From assembly GCA_028564925.1 (NCBI GenBank), contig CM053033.1, positions 205,050,607 to 205,114,606 on the forward strand: 64,000 bases of DNA, given 5' to 3'. Of this stretch, positions 35,492 through 46,280 are shown one piece after another. The position numbers were made by a program, and so were the translations under genes. The notes beneath the pieces were generated by a model. It saw only the letters and a list, made by a program, of their open reading frames with translations. It was not told the DNA's origin and did no database searches. The DNA is from Lithobates sylvaticus (taxonomy: Eukaryota; Chordata; Amphibia; Anura; Ranidae). Within the stretch, counting starts at the first letter, position 1. Each line of letters starts with the position of its first letter.

Positions 35492-36992
35492 TGTAGCGGC
35501 GATAACCCCTTGAGGGGCGGCCTTGATTTCTTGGGCTTACCAGTTACCTCCTCACGGCTTGTCGGTGACTGTCTAGGGGTTCCCAGGGTTAGTACCCAAC
35601 GACTCCAGATGCTGACACATAAAAGTCCTTTTTCAAGGTTTTTATTTGCAGTGGTAACATCCAACATAACGCAGTCTCTGATGGGAATAGATGGTACGGG
35701 TGATGAAATTCAGACACTTTGAACCGCTGACATCCACTGAATGTCTCTAATCAACCCAGAGAGTAGCCACTCGCAGCTGGGTGCTTCAATGCCGGATAAA
35801 CCTCTAGCCAGAGATCTAGCAGCCAACAATGTGATCCGGGAACTTTGCAAAAGTCTCTGCCACAGACTAAATTGTAGCTGAAGGTAAAAAGGAACCTTTC
35901 TCACAGTACCTGGAACTTTCTCTGTCTCCTTGGCAGTACTGTGGAAGTTTGGATTCTTTAGTGTCCATACAACTCAGCTCCCAGGCTCTTACTGAGCAGC
36001 CAGCTTCTTGGCCCTCCTCCGAAGAGTCCTCCCCTGGTCACTTGTACGAGTTGCCGTGCCCCTCCAATACTGAGAGCACAACGGGACGCCTTCAAATCCT
36101 CCTTCAGCTACTGGGCCTCGGGCTAGCCAGCTCCGAGACTCGAGAACAGACGGATCCTTGCCCCAGACCATGCAGGTCTATGGGGCTGGTCAGACTGACC
36201 ATGCTTGCGGGACGGCAAACGCTCCTAGGCCCGGGACTCCTCGCGGGGCTACCCCGGTCCAGAACCAAGAACTGCGACCGAACCCCGAACCACGTGACCA
36301 AGTACCCCTTCCCAGACTACACAGCAGGGCCAAGACGTCCAACCAGGCCTGGTTCTCAGCCTGTCATGGGTGCCTCACACAACTTTCTCTGTCTCCTTGG
36401 CAGTACTGTGGAAGTGTGGATTCTTTAGTGTCCATACAACTCAGCTTCCAGGCTCTTACTGAGCAGCCAGCTTCTTGGCCCTCCTCCGAAGAGTCCTCCC
36501 CTGGTCACTTGTACGAGTTGCCGTGTCCCTCCAATACTGAGAGCACTGAGAGCTAGCCAGTTTTGAGACTCGGGAACAGACGGATCCTTGCCCCAGACCA
36601 TGCAGGTCTATGGGGCTGGTCAGACTGACCATGCTTGCAGGACAGCAAACGCTCCTAGGCCCGGGACCCCTCGCGGGCTACCCCGGTCCAGAACCAGGAA
36701 CTGCGACCGAACCACGTGACCAAGTAGCCCTTCCCAGACTACACAGCAGGGCCAGACGCGCCCACTGATTGGCTCCGGGAAAGATTGGTACCCAAGACGT
36801 CCAACCAGGCCCAGTTCTCAGCCTGTCATGGGTGCCTCACTGCACCTATGACCAGGCGGAACCTTAGCCCAGCCCAGCCAGACTGATGCCAAAGCAAACC
36901 TGTACAATTAACCCCCAGAACTCCATTACAGTTCTGAGGAAAAAACTAAATTTCCACTGATAGCGCACACTTGTTGAAGTGTGTCCGCTACA
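35492..36992. mobile_element. Probable solo LTR of an LTR retrotransposon
   Basis: The block begins TGTAGCGG and ends CCGCTACA, the TG...CA form of an LTR, flanked by the 4-bp repeat atat on both sides. No internal retroviral or gypsy-type coding region adjoins it, so it looks like a solo LTR fossil. It holds a direct duplication of about 467 bp (units from 35914 and 36381). The family was not identified; age is at least moderate, since the two internal units differ. Confidence 0.6.
35914..36850. repeat. 467-bp direct duplication inside the LTR
   Basis: Both units start aactttctctgtctccttgg and carry gtacgagttgccgtg and ccagaccatgcaggtctatg in order. They differ by substitutions and small indels. 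Confidence 0.9.
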
Positions 36993-36995
36993 ATA

Positions 36996-37833
36996 TTTTG
37001 TACAAAGAGTGACAAAATATGTATGAGTACGTGGAATTTAATCGGCTCAGCCAGTAAACTGTACGATTTAATGCAGAATTTTCCTGCTTTTATCTGGGGC
37101 TAATTTGGCATAACATTCTACGCTATGACAGGCAATGGGTGTTGATCTGGGCACCATTTCATGTGTTTACCAGACTATACTTGAGGTGTAGTTATGGGAG
37201 CAAGTATCCCCGTTGGAAGGTTTTGCCTTAATTCATATTCTGGTGAAAACCCCAAATTTTGGATTTACCCCTAGTTTCATTGCCAGTGACATTGGTGATC
37301 AGGACAGTTGGGAACAATGAATCCCTCTAACAAGAACACAGACATCAATGTAAGCCTAACATTGGTTCTAACTCAACCACTGGGAAAGCTGTCAGAGCCG
37401 ACAGCCAATCGTAGGCAGGGGAGGCATTCTCCATCACGCAGCCACACTTATACACATCCAGGGACGGGGCAAAGAGTGTGCAGGAGGGGTGGCTGCCCTG
37501 GGCACTGTGGTATTATGTGATGTGGTGGGGGGGATTTGTGTTGGCTGGGGGAATTTTTGGGGCGGCAGGGGGTAAGTATTGTTTTAGGAGGGGAAGTTTG
37601 GGGGGGGGGCTAAGAGTAATGATTCAGGGGGATTTGTGTGGGGGGGCAAAAGATGTGTACTAGGAGGGACATTTTAGGGGTACAGGATTTGTGCTAGGAG
37701 GGGTGAAATTTTTTGGGGGGGGGGGAGTAAAGATTTGTGCTGAGAGAGGGGTATTTCAGCAGTGGGTCAGGTTTGTATTGGGAGGGGGGATTTATGCTTA
37801 GGAGGTAAGCATGCAGATTCATAGCTGAAAACT
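36996..37833. other. No gene recognised; G-rich lead-in to CA array
   Basis: 37480-37800 is rich in gggggg runs with repeated taggaggggaa- and tttgtg-type words. It has no coding character. Confidence 0.5.
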
Positions 37834-37834
37834 C

Positions 37835-37942
37835 TAAACACAAACACACACACACACCTACAAACACACACACCTACAAACACCTACAAACACACACACA
37901 TACACACACACCTACAAACACACACACACACACACACACCTA

Positions 37943-37988
<46 letters not shown>

Positions 37989-38018
37989 CAAACACACACA
38001 CACCTACACACACACCTA

Positions 38019-38097
<79 letters not shown>

Positions 38098-38300
38098 CAA
38101 ACACACACACACACACACACCTACAAACACACACACACACACACACACCTACAAACACACACACACACATACAAGCGCACACACACACACCTACAAGCGC
38201 GCACACACACACACCTACAAACACACACACCTACAAACACACACACACACACCTACAAACACACACACACCTACACACACACCTACAAACACACACACAC

Positions 38301-38355
<55 letters not shown>

Positions 38356-38431
38356 CAAACACACACACACACACACACACACCCACAAACACACACACAC
38401 ACCTACAAACACACACACACACACACCTACA

Positions 38432-38467
<36 letters not shown>

Positions 38468-38669
38468 CAAACACACACACACACACACACCTACAAACAC
38501 ACACACACACACACACACCTACAAACACACACACACACCTACAAGCGCACACACACACACCTACAAGCGCGCACACACACACACACATACACACACACCT
38601 ACAAACACACACACCTACAAACACACACACACACACCTACAAACACACACACACCTACACACACACCTA

Positions 38670-38739
<70 letters not shown>

Positions 38740-38787
38740 CAAACACACACACACACACCTACAAACACACACACACACACACCTACA

Positions 38788-38827
<40 letters not shown>

Positions 38828-38857
38828 CAAACACACACACACACACACCTACACACC
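37835..38857. repeat. About 1 kb CA/CACCTACAAACACACA array
   Basis: CA runs alternate with the interrupting word acctacaaacaca dozens of times. A higher-order period is visible: a block with acctacaagcgcgcacac at about 38180-38220 recurs at about 38540-38580. Cysteine/valine frames on the minus strand are artefacts of the repeat. Confidence 0.97.
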
Positions 38858-38859
38858 TG

Positions 38860-39519
38860 AATGCATAAGGACTGATTCCACCCCTTCCCCAGCCTGTTCA
38901 ACAGGGCCATATGGAAAGTCAATTGGTGAGAGAAGGTCACAAAAGGCTACTGCTGTGCTCTATCCTTAGAAACCCCAGAATAGTCTGCAAAACCAATGTC
39001 ATGGGTGTGCCTGGTTTTAAATATTATACAGTATTTTAAGTATGTATAATATTTAAGTATGTACATCTTTCCAGTGTAGGTTTGAATCTGATTTACTTGT
39101 ACTGTATATGCCAGCAGACAGATCCTTCAGGCAGTTTGATAAATTATGTTTTGTCTATGTGAACATTTTTGTAAGCCAAAATCTGACAGCATTACTATCA
39201 GCAGACTTTAAATATGTTGGATGGACACCTCAAAGTACTGTACTGTTAGAACAGGATAAGTAATGACTTAAATGTGTCATGATTATATCAGGAGAACTGG
39301 ACTAGAATTCTATCACTACTGAGTGCTAACATAAGTGCTGACAGCTATTGCAGACATAACAATGAGCGGTGATATGCTTGTGAATGGTGATATGCCAGTA
39401 TAATGTACAGGATTAGTTGTAATCCTCATTATACTTATGATGCCACTGTAGCCTTTGTCCCTGCCACAGCTCCCGTCTGCCCATTCTTGCTCTCTGCAGC
39501 AAATAATGACTCGAGATGC
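38860..39519. other. No gene recognised
   Basis: Apparently unique DNA with no element identified. Confidence 0.4.
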
Positions 39520-39523
39520 TTAA

Positions 39524-40057
39524 AGGGTAACTCCACGTTCAGCGGGGAAAAAATAGCAAATAAAGAAAAAATAACATAGTACATATAATTGTGACACTAA
39601 TCGTATTGTAATTAATTGTTATTTAAAATGACATTTCCTTTTCAATCTGCAGCCACTGTCATTTTCTGAGAATGCATTGCAATATGGCTACCTGGAGTTC
39701 TGTACACAGAATGTGTACTGACCACTCCCCAGAAACATCATTTCCTGCTTGTGTGATTGGCTCACCAATTTTCCCAGAAGTCTTGCCTAAGATACAAGTC
39801 AGATTTCAGGCATCCATCTAAAGGGATGCGGGCCCAGCAGATCTCCTCATTAGTCCCCTGCAGCTGCACACCTGACAGTTAATTATGAAACCACTCCCAT
39901 TAGACCCACTCAGTACAGAGGCACAGACAAACACACAGGAATTACTTCAGAATAACAAAAGGTAGGAATCTGCAACAAAGGTTGTTATAATCCTTGCAAT
40001 GTACATAGATCACCCAGAGGGGAATGTTTTTTTCCTCAACAAAAGTGGAGTTATGCT
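39524..40057. mobile_element. TTAA-flanked non-autonomous element, 534 bp
   Basis: The inverted ends AGGGTAACTCCACGTT and AAAAGTGGAGTTATGCT are flanked by TTAA (39520-39523 and 40058-40061). Its right end is only 12 bp from the TTAA of the next element. Confidence 0.78.
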
Positions 40058-40073
40058 TTAAGTAATAAGTTAA

Positions 40074-41017
40074 CCACTTTCAGACTGGACCAATTTGCAG
40101 CCAAAGGACCAGGCCCCTTTTTGCGATTCGGCACTGCGTCGCTTTAACTGACAATTGTGCGGTCGTGCGACGTGGCTCCCAAACAAAATTGACGTCCTTT
40201 TTTTCCCACAAATAGAGCTTTCTTTTGGTGGTATTTGATCGCCCCTGCGGTTTTTATTTTTTGCGCTATAAACAAAAATAGAGCGACAATTTTGGAAAAA
40301 AATGCATTATTTTTTATTTTTTGCTATAATAAATATCCCCAAAAAATATATAAAAAAACTTTTTTTTTTCCTCAGTTTAGGCCGATACGTATTCTTCTAC
40401 GTAATATGCGATTATTGATCGGTTTGCGCAGAAGTTATAGCGTTTACAAGATAGGGGATAGTTTTATAGCATTTTTATTAATATTTTTTTTTTTATTAGT
40501 AATGGCGGAGATCTGAGATTTTTTTTGTGACTGCGACATTATGGCGGACACATCGGACATTTTTGACACATTTTTGGGACCATTGTCATTTTTTACAGCA
40601 ATTAATGCATTTAAATGCATTGATTTCTGTATAAATGACACTGGCAGTGAAGGGGTTAACCACAAGGGGGCAGTGTAAGAGTTAAGTAGGCCTAGGGGTG
40701 TGTTTTTTACTGTGGGGGGGGGCGTGGCTGTCAGCTAGTGAATGCTGATCTCTGCTCCAATCACAGGGAGCAGAGATCGGCGTCACTAGTTGCTAGGTAG
40801 AACGGGGAGATGCTGTTTATCTCGGCATCTCCCCGTTCAGCCGCCCCGTGAGACGATCGCGGGGGTCCCCGCGGCGATCGAGTCCGCGGGGACCGCGATC
40901 GGACTCACGGGGGTCCCGATGGCACGGACAGGCTAAAGGAGGGACTTGTATATACGCCCTCCTGCCTGTACGTGCCATTCTGTCGACGTATATCGTCGTG
41001 CGCCGGTCGGCAAGTGG
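40074..41017. mobile_element. piggyBac-like non-autonomous element, complete copy
   Basis: This 944-bp element has ends CCACTTTCAGACTGG and GGTCGGCAAGTGG, with TTAA on both sides (40070-40073 and 41018-41021). A TTAA target and CC...GG ends fit piggyBac. It includes a G+C-rich right third with inverted gatcgcgggggtccccgcgg. Related copies are at 6501, 27278 and probably 61308. No transposase. Confidence 0.88.
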
Positions 41018-41101
41018 TTAAATAACTTTTTCATTTCAAAATAAATGGCAAAAAGGCCATGAAACAGATGATAAACCTGAAGTAAACTTTTGTATAGCTA
41101 C

Positions 41102-41525
41102 CACGGACGCATAGATTTCAATTGGGTTATTTTTTTTTTTTTGAAGCGCGTGATTACAGCCAGAGGCTCTAAAAGGCTTCAAAAAAGGATGGGCTCTGGG
41201 CGCAGAGCCCTGCGTCCCCAGCCCACCCAGTTGTGTGATGATAGCAAATTGTTTCCCGGTTGGCCGAGAGGAGGAGGGAGGAGACGATCGGCGGAAGCCG
41301 CCGACTTTCGCCGTGGAGGAAAGCACTGCCCGCGCCATAGATGCGACAAGTGTCGGGCTCGTAACCGACCTTCCGGGTGGGGTGTAGATGACCCGACCTA
41401 CCGACAGATCAGACCAGGGGTAGGGGGGTGGTGCGTGGGTGACCCAACTGACCTGGGGGGAGGGTGGTGGCTGTGGGTTCACTGTTTGCCCCCCCAAACA
41501 TTTTTTTTACCACCAGCCGCCACTG
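41102..41525. mobile_element. hAT non-autonomous element, 424 bp
   Basis: Exact 8-bp duplications atagctac (41094-41101 and 41526-41533) flank the element, which ends ACCAGCCGCCACTG. Its interior (agaggctctaaaaggcttc, gcagagccctgcg) matches, in opposite orientation, the interior of 48660-49476. No coding role for the frames here. Confidence 0.85.
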
Positions 41526-41639
41526 ATAGCTACTGATTTTCTTATACGCTGATCATTACTGGAAGCCAGGAAGATTTCCCAGGGAAGAATCCTCAAAATG
41601 TGTGCTGTATATTGGAAGTTTGGGGCATTTGTTAGATAT

Positions 41640-42018
41640 AGATATTTTTCCTTATTTCTTCCTTTTGAATCTCCCTTCCTCTCTATTCCTTTTATCTTTC
41701 TTTTCTTTAATTCCCTCCTACCTTCATTCCTTTCTCTTTCCTTACCTCTTCGTTTAGTCATCCTTCCTTTTCATTGCTTTCTTTTTCCTTTCCCTTTCCC
41801 TTCCCCCTCCCCCTTCCTCCCCTTCCTTCCCTTTCCCTCCCCTTCCTTCACTTGCCCTTCCTCCCCTCCCCTTCCTTTCCCTCCCTTCCCCTTCCTTCCA
41901 TTCCTTTCCCCTTTCTTTCCCCTCCCCTTCCTTCCCTTCTCTTCCTTCCCCTTTCTCACTGTATCCTTTCCTCTCTTTTTTATCTTACCCTTTCTTTTCT
42001 TTCTTCTTTCTTACTTTA
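41640..42018. repeat. Polypyrimidine tract
   Basis: About 380 bp almost wholly C and T on the + strand, with ttccctttcccttcc-type repetition. The serine/phenylalanine/proline frames on + and lysine/glycine/glutamate frames on minus are composition artefacts. Confidence 0.95.
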
Positions 42019-42019
42019 A

Positions 42020-42439
42020 GGCTACTTTCACACTGGGGCGTTGAGCGCCTTGGCGGTAAAGCGGCGCTGTATTTAGCGGTGCTTTACCGTCGTTTTAGCG
42101 GCGCTATTCGGCAGTTTTAACCCCCGCTAGCGGCCGAAAAAGGGTTAAAACCGCCCGCAAAATGCCGCTGCAGCGGCGCTTTGCAGGCGGGTTTGGAGCG
42201 TTGCCCCATTGTTTTCAATGGGAAGGGGCGCTTTAGAAGCGGAAAAGACACCGCTCCTACAGCGCTCCAAAGATGTGGCTTGCAGGACTTTTTTGACCGT
42301 CCTGCAAGCGCACCGCTCCAATGTGAAAGCCCTCGGGGGTTTTAACATTGGAGTGCATTGAGCGACTCTTTCTGGGTGCTTTGCAGGCGCTATTTTTAGC
42401 ACTTTAGTGCCTGCAAAGCGCCTCAGTGTGAAAAGGGCC
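42020..42439. mobile_element. Harbinger-like miniature element, copy 2
   Basis: The inverted ends GGCTACTTTCACACTGGGGC and CAGTGTGAAAAGGGCC are near TAA/TTA. The interior matches 31444-31831 and 42563-42994 (tgcaaagc, aaaccgcccgcaaaatgcc). Confidence 0.82.
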
Positions 42440-42562
42440 TTACTCCCCCTTTCCTTTTATCTCCCTTTTGCCTTGCTTTCTTTTAGTGTTTCCTTTTTTT
42501 CTGCCTTTCATTTTGCTTCCCTTTCCTCTCCTCTTCCTTTCCCCTTATATCTATATTCTTTA

Positions 42563-42994
42563 GACCCCTTTCACACCAAGGGCATTTTGCAGGTGCTATA
42601 GTGTTAGAAATAGCGCCTGCAATCCGCCCTAAAACAGCTGCACCATTGTCTGTAGTGTGAAAGCCTAAGGGCTTTCACACTGCAGCGGTGCGCTGGCAGG
42701 GCATCACAAAAAGTCCTGCCAGCAGCTTCTTTGGAGCGGTGAAGGAGCGGTGAACTCACCGCTCCTCCAGCGCTGCTCCCCATTGATATCAATGGGGCAG
42801 CGCTGTAATAGCGCCGGCAAAACGCCGCTATTGCATCGTTTTGCCGGGAGTTTTAACCCTTTCTCGGCCGCCAGCAGGGGTAAAAGCGCCCCGCTAGCGG
42901 CCGAAAATGCGCTGCAAATCCGACGGTAAAACACCGCTAAAAATAGCAGCGTTTTTACCGCCGACGCTATGGGCAGTGTGGTGTGAAAGGGGTC
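42563..42994. mobile_element. Harbinger-like miniature element, copy 3
   Basis: The inverted ends GACCCCTTTCACACCAAGGG and GTGGTGTGAAAGGGGTC are flanked by exact TTA on both sides (42560-42562 and 42995-42997). The long arms can fold over nearly the whole length. Confidence 0.9.
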
Positions 42995-43228
42995 TTAAAT
43001 TCCATTTCTTGTGACATTTGATTCAGTGAGAAATATAAGTTTCAAGTGTAGACTGATTCTGAAGATGAGTGGTCCAGGGCTGTGTCCTTATCCTTTTTTT
43101 TTCTTCATGATGACACACTGACATGGAACACGATTTGAATATCCGCTATTTGGACCCCAGTATGCAAGGTCAGCTCCCACATTTCCCTCCTGACAGATTA
43201 CCTTTTATAAAGAGATGTAGAGTTGAAG

Positions 43229-43680
43229 ATATACATTTACTAGCTTGTGGTGCGTAGTGGTAAGACAATGTTTCTCAACTCCAGTCCTCAAGTACCCCCA
43301 ACAGGTCATGTTTTCAGGCTTTCCATTATTTTGCACTTGATTTGATCAGTTTTACTGTTTTAGTAATTACCACAGCCGTTTCATCTGGGGGAAATCCTGA
43401 AAACACGACCTGTTGGGGGTACTTGAGGACTGGAGTTGAGAAACATTGTCTTACACTACCCACCACGAGCTAGTAAATGTATAAGACAATGTTTATCAAC
43501 TCCAGTCCTCAAGTACCCCCAACAGGTCATGTTTTCAGGATATTTTCCCCCAGATGAAACGGCTGTGGTAATTACTAAAACAGTAAAACTGATCAAATCA
43601 AGTGCAAAATAATGGAAAGCCTGAAAACATGACCTGTTGGGGGTACTTAAGGACTGGAGTTGAGAAACATTGGTGTAAGG
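43229..43680. repeat. Inverted duplication of a palindromic miniature element
   Basis: Two copies of the same element (43266-43448 and 43487-43671) lie in opposite orientation. Each starts CAATGTTTCTCAACTCC or a near variant and ends with its complement. The 38-bp spacer between them (through caccacgagctagtaaatgt) is an inverted copy of the sequence left of the first copy (acatttactagcttgtggtg). The order is therefore spacer-reversed, element, spacer, element-reversed. Confidence 0.9.
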
Positions 43681-43689
43681 GACATGTGC

Positions 43690-43986
43690 ATTGTGCAGTC
43701 TTCTTGAAAAGCCTTTAGGCAATAAAAGGTATTGCAACAAAGCTACATCCTTATTTTCTGCTGATTTGTTAAAACTGTATAACACACTACTAATAGCAAC
43801 CAACAGTATAGAAACTCAGTGATGAGCCTGGTGTTTCCTCTCCTTCAATGTGGGTCACCACTCAAAGCACCATCTCTGATGATGGGCTTAGCTGTTTGTT
43901 TACAGTGGGCCATCTATTGATAAAGGATGTCATCATGTTGCAAATTCAACTCCTTTTCTAATTTCTGTTTATGTCTAATTTAATAG
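43690..43986. other. Intron before exon 2, no element recognised
   Basis: Apparently unique intronic DNA leading to the polypyrimidine tract and acceptor of exon 2. Confidence 0.6.
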
Positions 43987-44106
43987 GAGGATCTGGTTGT
44001 CCTACAATGCAGTGCTACAATTCGAAAAGAAAACCTTAAGATGTGCATGGGAGTCGAAGGCTTCGGCAATCGCCTTTGCTACCTGGAATCAACATCTAAT
44101 GCTCAG
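43987..44106 (+). CDS. ryr1: Ryanodine receptor, coding exon 2 (RYR1-like)
   Basis: This 120-bp, phase 0-0 exon encodes 40 residues beginning [18 protein letters not shown] and ending [16 protein letters not shown]. It corresponds to residues 16-55 of mammalian RyR1, the first strands of the N-terminal beta-trefoil (Ins145_P3_rec-type) domain. The full protein is the tetrameric Ca2+ release channel of the sarcoplasmic reticulum, and this domain sits in its cytosolic cap. The acceptor is a pyrimidine-rich tract ending taatttaatag and the donor is CAG|gtaaca. The ending TSNAQ matches recalled RyR1 better than RyR2 or RyR3. The middle of the exon (KMCMGVEGF, where RyR1 has KLCLAAEGF) is more diverged than the later exons, so a RyR paralogue is the main alternative. 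The family call is very secure; the isoform is less so. Confidence 0.93.
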
Positions 44107-44465
44107 GTAACATTAATATCCAATAACTACAATGGTTAAAGAAAACGTATTTAGCTCTTGTTGCTGTCAATGCTGTTTTAGTGTTTTTTTGTACACTTGT
44201 TTACAAAAATACTTTTAGCCCAGAAAACTAGGTAAAACATAGATTTTTGAACACCGATACTGTGAAGAATACAATAGTGGTAGTTCCAAATTTGTATATT
44301 ACATGATGTTTGTGCAATGGTTTATCAAGTGCAAATCTTCAGTGAAAAAAAAAAAATACATTAAAGTTTATTATAAGGCACAAAAATATAATATATTATC
44401 CAATTTTCTGGTAAAATATTAAAGATGATGTTGCACAGAGTAAATAGATACCCAACATGTCGAGC
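44107..44465. other. Start of intron 2, no element recognised
   Basis: Apparently unique DNA with an A run near 44347. Confidence 0.55.
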
Positions 44466-44702
44466 TTAAAGCGGTTCTGCACCCATCCCATAAACTAAGT
44501 CTCTATGGCTTCTCTAGCATGTTAGATGACAGAATTGATGGTTCAATTCTGCATCTTTTAAGCCTACCTTTCATGCTGGCTTCATCTGTCTTCTTCTCCC
44601 TGCGGGGGTGGGCGGGCTCTGAGCGGGGATCAGAGTCATTTCCTCTTTCGCACTGTCTCCTGGGATCTGGTGTCATTAATCCCAGGAGTCAGTGCGGACA
44701 TC

Positions 44703-45250
44703 GGACCTGAAATCTCGTGAGATTTGCGGACATCCGACCCGAAATCTTGCGAGATTTGCGGACATCCGACCCCGAAATCTCGCGAGATTTGCGGACATTT
44801 GACCCCGAAATCTCGCGAGATTTGCGGACATCCGACCCGAAATCTCGCGAGATTTGCGGACATCCGACCCCGAAATCTTGCGAGATTTGCGGACATCCGA
44901 CCCCGAAATCTTGCGAGATTTGCGGACATCCGACCCCGAAACCTAGTGAGATTTGCAGACATTCGACCCCGAAATCTCGCGAGATTTGCGGACATCCGAC
45001 CCGAAATCTTGCGAGATTTGCGGACATCCGGCCCCGAAATCTAGCGAGATTTGCGGACATCCGACCCCGAAATCTCGCGAGATTTGCGGACATCCGACCC
45101 CGAAATCTCGCGAGATTTGCGGACATCCGACCCCGAAATCTCACGAGATTTGCGGATATCCGACCCCGAAATCTCGCGAGATTTGCGGACATCCGACCCC
45201 GAAATCTCGCGAGATTTGCGGACATCCGACCCGAAATCTCACAAGATTTT
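44703..45250. repeat. 33-bp tandem repeat built on TCTCGCGAGA
   Basis: Seventeen head-to-tail units of 32-33 bp read gaaatctcgcgagatttgcg then gacatccgacccc. Eight units carry the exact palindrome TCTCGCGAGA; most of the others differ by one base, often C to T or G to A at a CpG. Because 33 is a multiple of 3, long open frames arise on both strands and are not genes. Confidence 0.97.
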
Positions 45251-45522
45251 AAGGACGTGAGGTGTTTACACAGCTCGGCGCTGTTACCCGTGCGCATGCG
45301 CGGGAACCAGCGAGGCATGCTGGTTCCCATAACGAAAGGGAAAGAGGAAGTGATTGCTTGTGGGCTTCAAATGCCCACAAGCAAGATGACATCTGGCAAA
45401 AAAATTTTTTTAAACACTACATTGCTTCTAAAAACGGAGAGAACGGGCAGCTTCAAAACAAGTAAGTAGATTCTAACATAGACATAATTTAGAATCATAC
45501 ACCAAAAAAAAAAAGGAGTTAA

Positions 45523-45980
45523 AGAGGAGGGCCCACAATTTTTTTTTTTTAAAAAGTCAGCAGCTACAAATACTGCAGATGCTGACTTTTAATAATCGGA
45601 CACTTACCTGTCCCAGGGTCCAGCGATGCGGGGGAACGAAGCCCCCCCTCGTTCCCGCTCCGCTCGCGGCGCTGGAATCCTTACTGTGGGCACCCGGCTG
45701 TGGCTTCACAGCCGGGCACCCACTGCGCATGCGCGAGCGGCGCCGTGCGCCGTGATACGACGCTCAGTCATCTGGGACACGTGACAGGTCCCAGATGACT
45801 GTGAGGCGCAGAGGGGAAGTGATCTCAGTGCCCGAGCACTGAAGGTGGCAGACTACGAGGGATCCCCTAGCAACAGGCATTTAGAGGTGAGTAAAAATTA
45901 TTTTTTTTCCAATTATTTATTATTATTTTTTTTTTTATGATTTTTAAGCACATTTTTAATTTTTTTGTGGCAACACCACT
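45523..45980. mobile_element. TTAA-flanked element nested in 44470-46001
   Basis: TTAA lies on both sides (45519-45522 and 45981-45984). The blocks cagctacaaatactgcag, ggacacttacctgtcccagg and ccagcgatg match 1968-2545. Confidence 0.7.
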
Positions 45981-46280
45981 TTAAGTCAGTGCAGAACCGC
46001 TTTAAAATTGTGCATGACTGTAAAACAACAACAACCAACTTCGGTAACCTATATTTTTCATAGGGGACAATTTAAAAATCCATACAGGCCACTTTGAAGT
46101 TAACCAAGCACAGTGATATGTAACATGTAGCGGAAGCATCTAAGCCACCTGACAGGTGTGTTTTACATTTGTATGTATTTGGAAGCAGAGCAGGATCCAA
46201 TTTTTTTGGAGGAGGGTTTAAGTGCTTCGGTGTAACCTTATTTTATAGCACTTTGTTTTCCTCTTTTTTTATATCACATA

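Larger units (their letters stand above)
44470..46001. mobile_element. TTAA-flanked non-autonomous element carrying a TCTCGCGAGA array
   Basis: The inverted ends AGCGGTTCTGCAC and GTGCAGAACCGCT are flanked by TTAA (44466-44469 and 46002-46005). The interior holds the 33-bp array (44703-45250), a G+C-rich flank with gtgcgcatgcgcggg, and a nested TTAA element (45523-45980). No coding gene. Confidence 0.8.

Noticed and set aside
35949-36556. 159-codon and 132-codon frames
   Set aside because: Both are within the probable LTR and its duplication; no known protein features.
38231-38940. Cysteine/valine-rich minus frames
   Set aside because: Translation of the CA array.
41598-42044. 148-codon frame rich in F, L, P and S
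   Set aside because: Composition effect of the polypyrimidine tract.
44703-45250. CRISPR-like array
   Set aside because: Units are contiguous with no unique spacers, and the context is a vertebrate intron.
44689-45469. 250-codon + frame and 213-codon minus frame
   Set aside because: Produced by a 33-bp (multiple of 3) tandem repeat that keeps every frame open; the protein is only the repeat translated.
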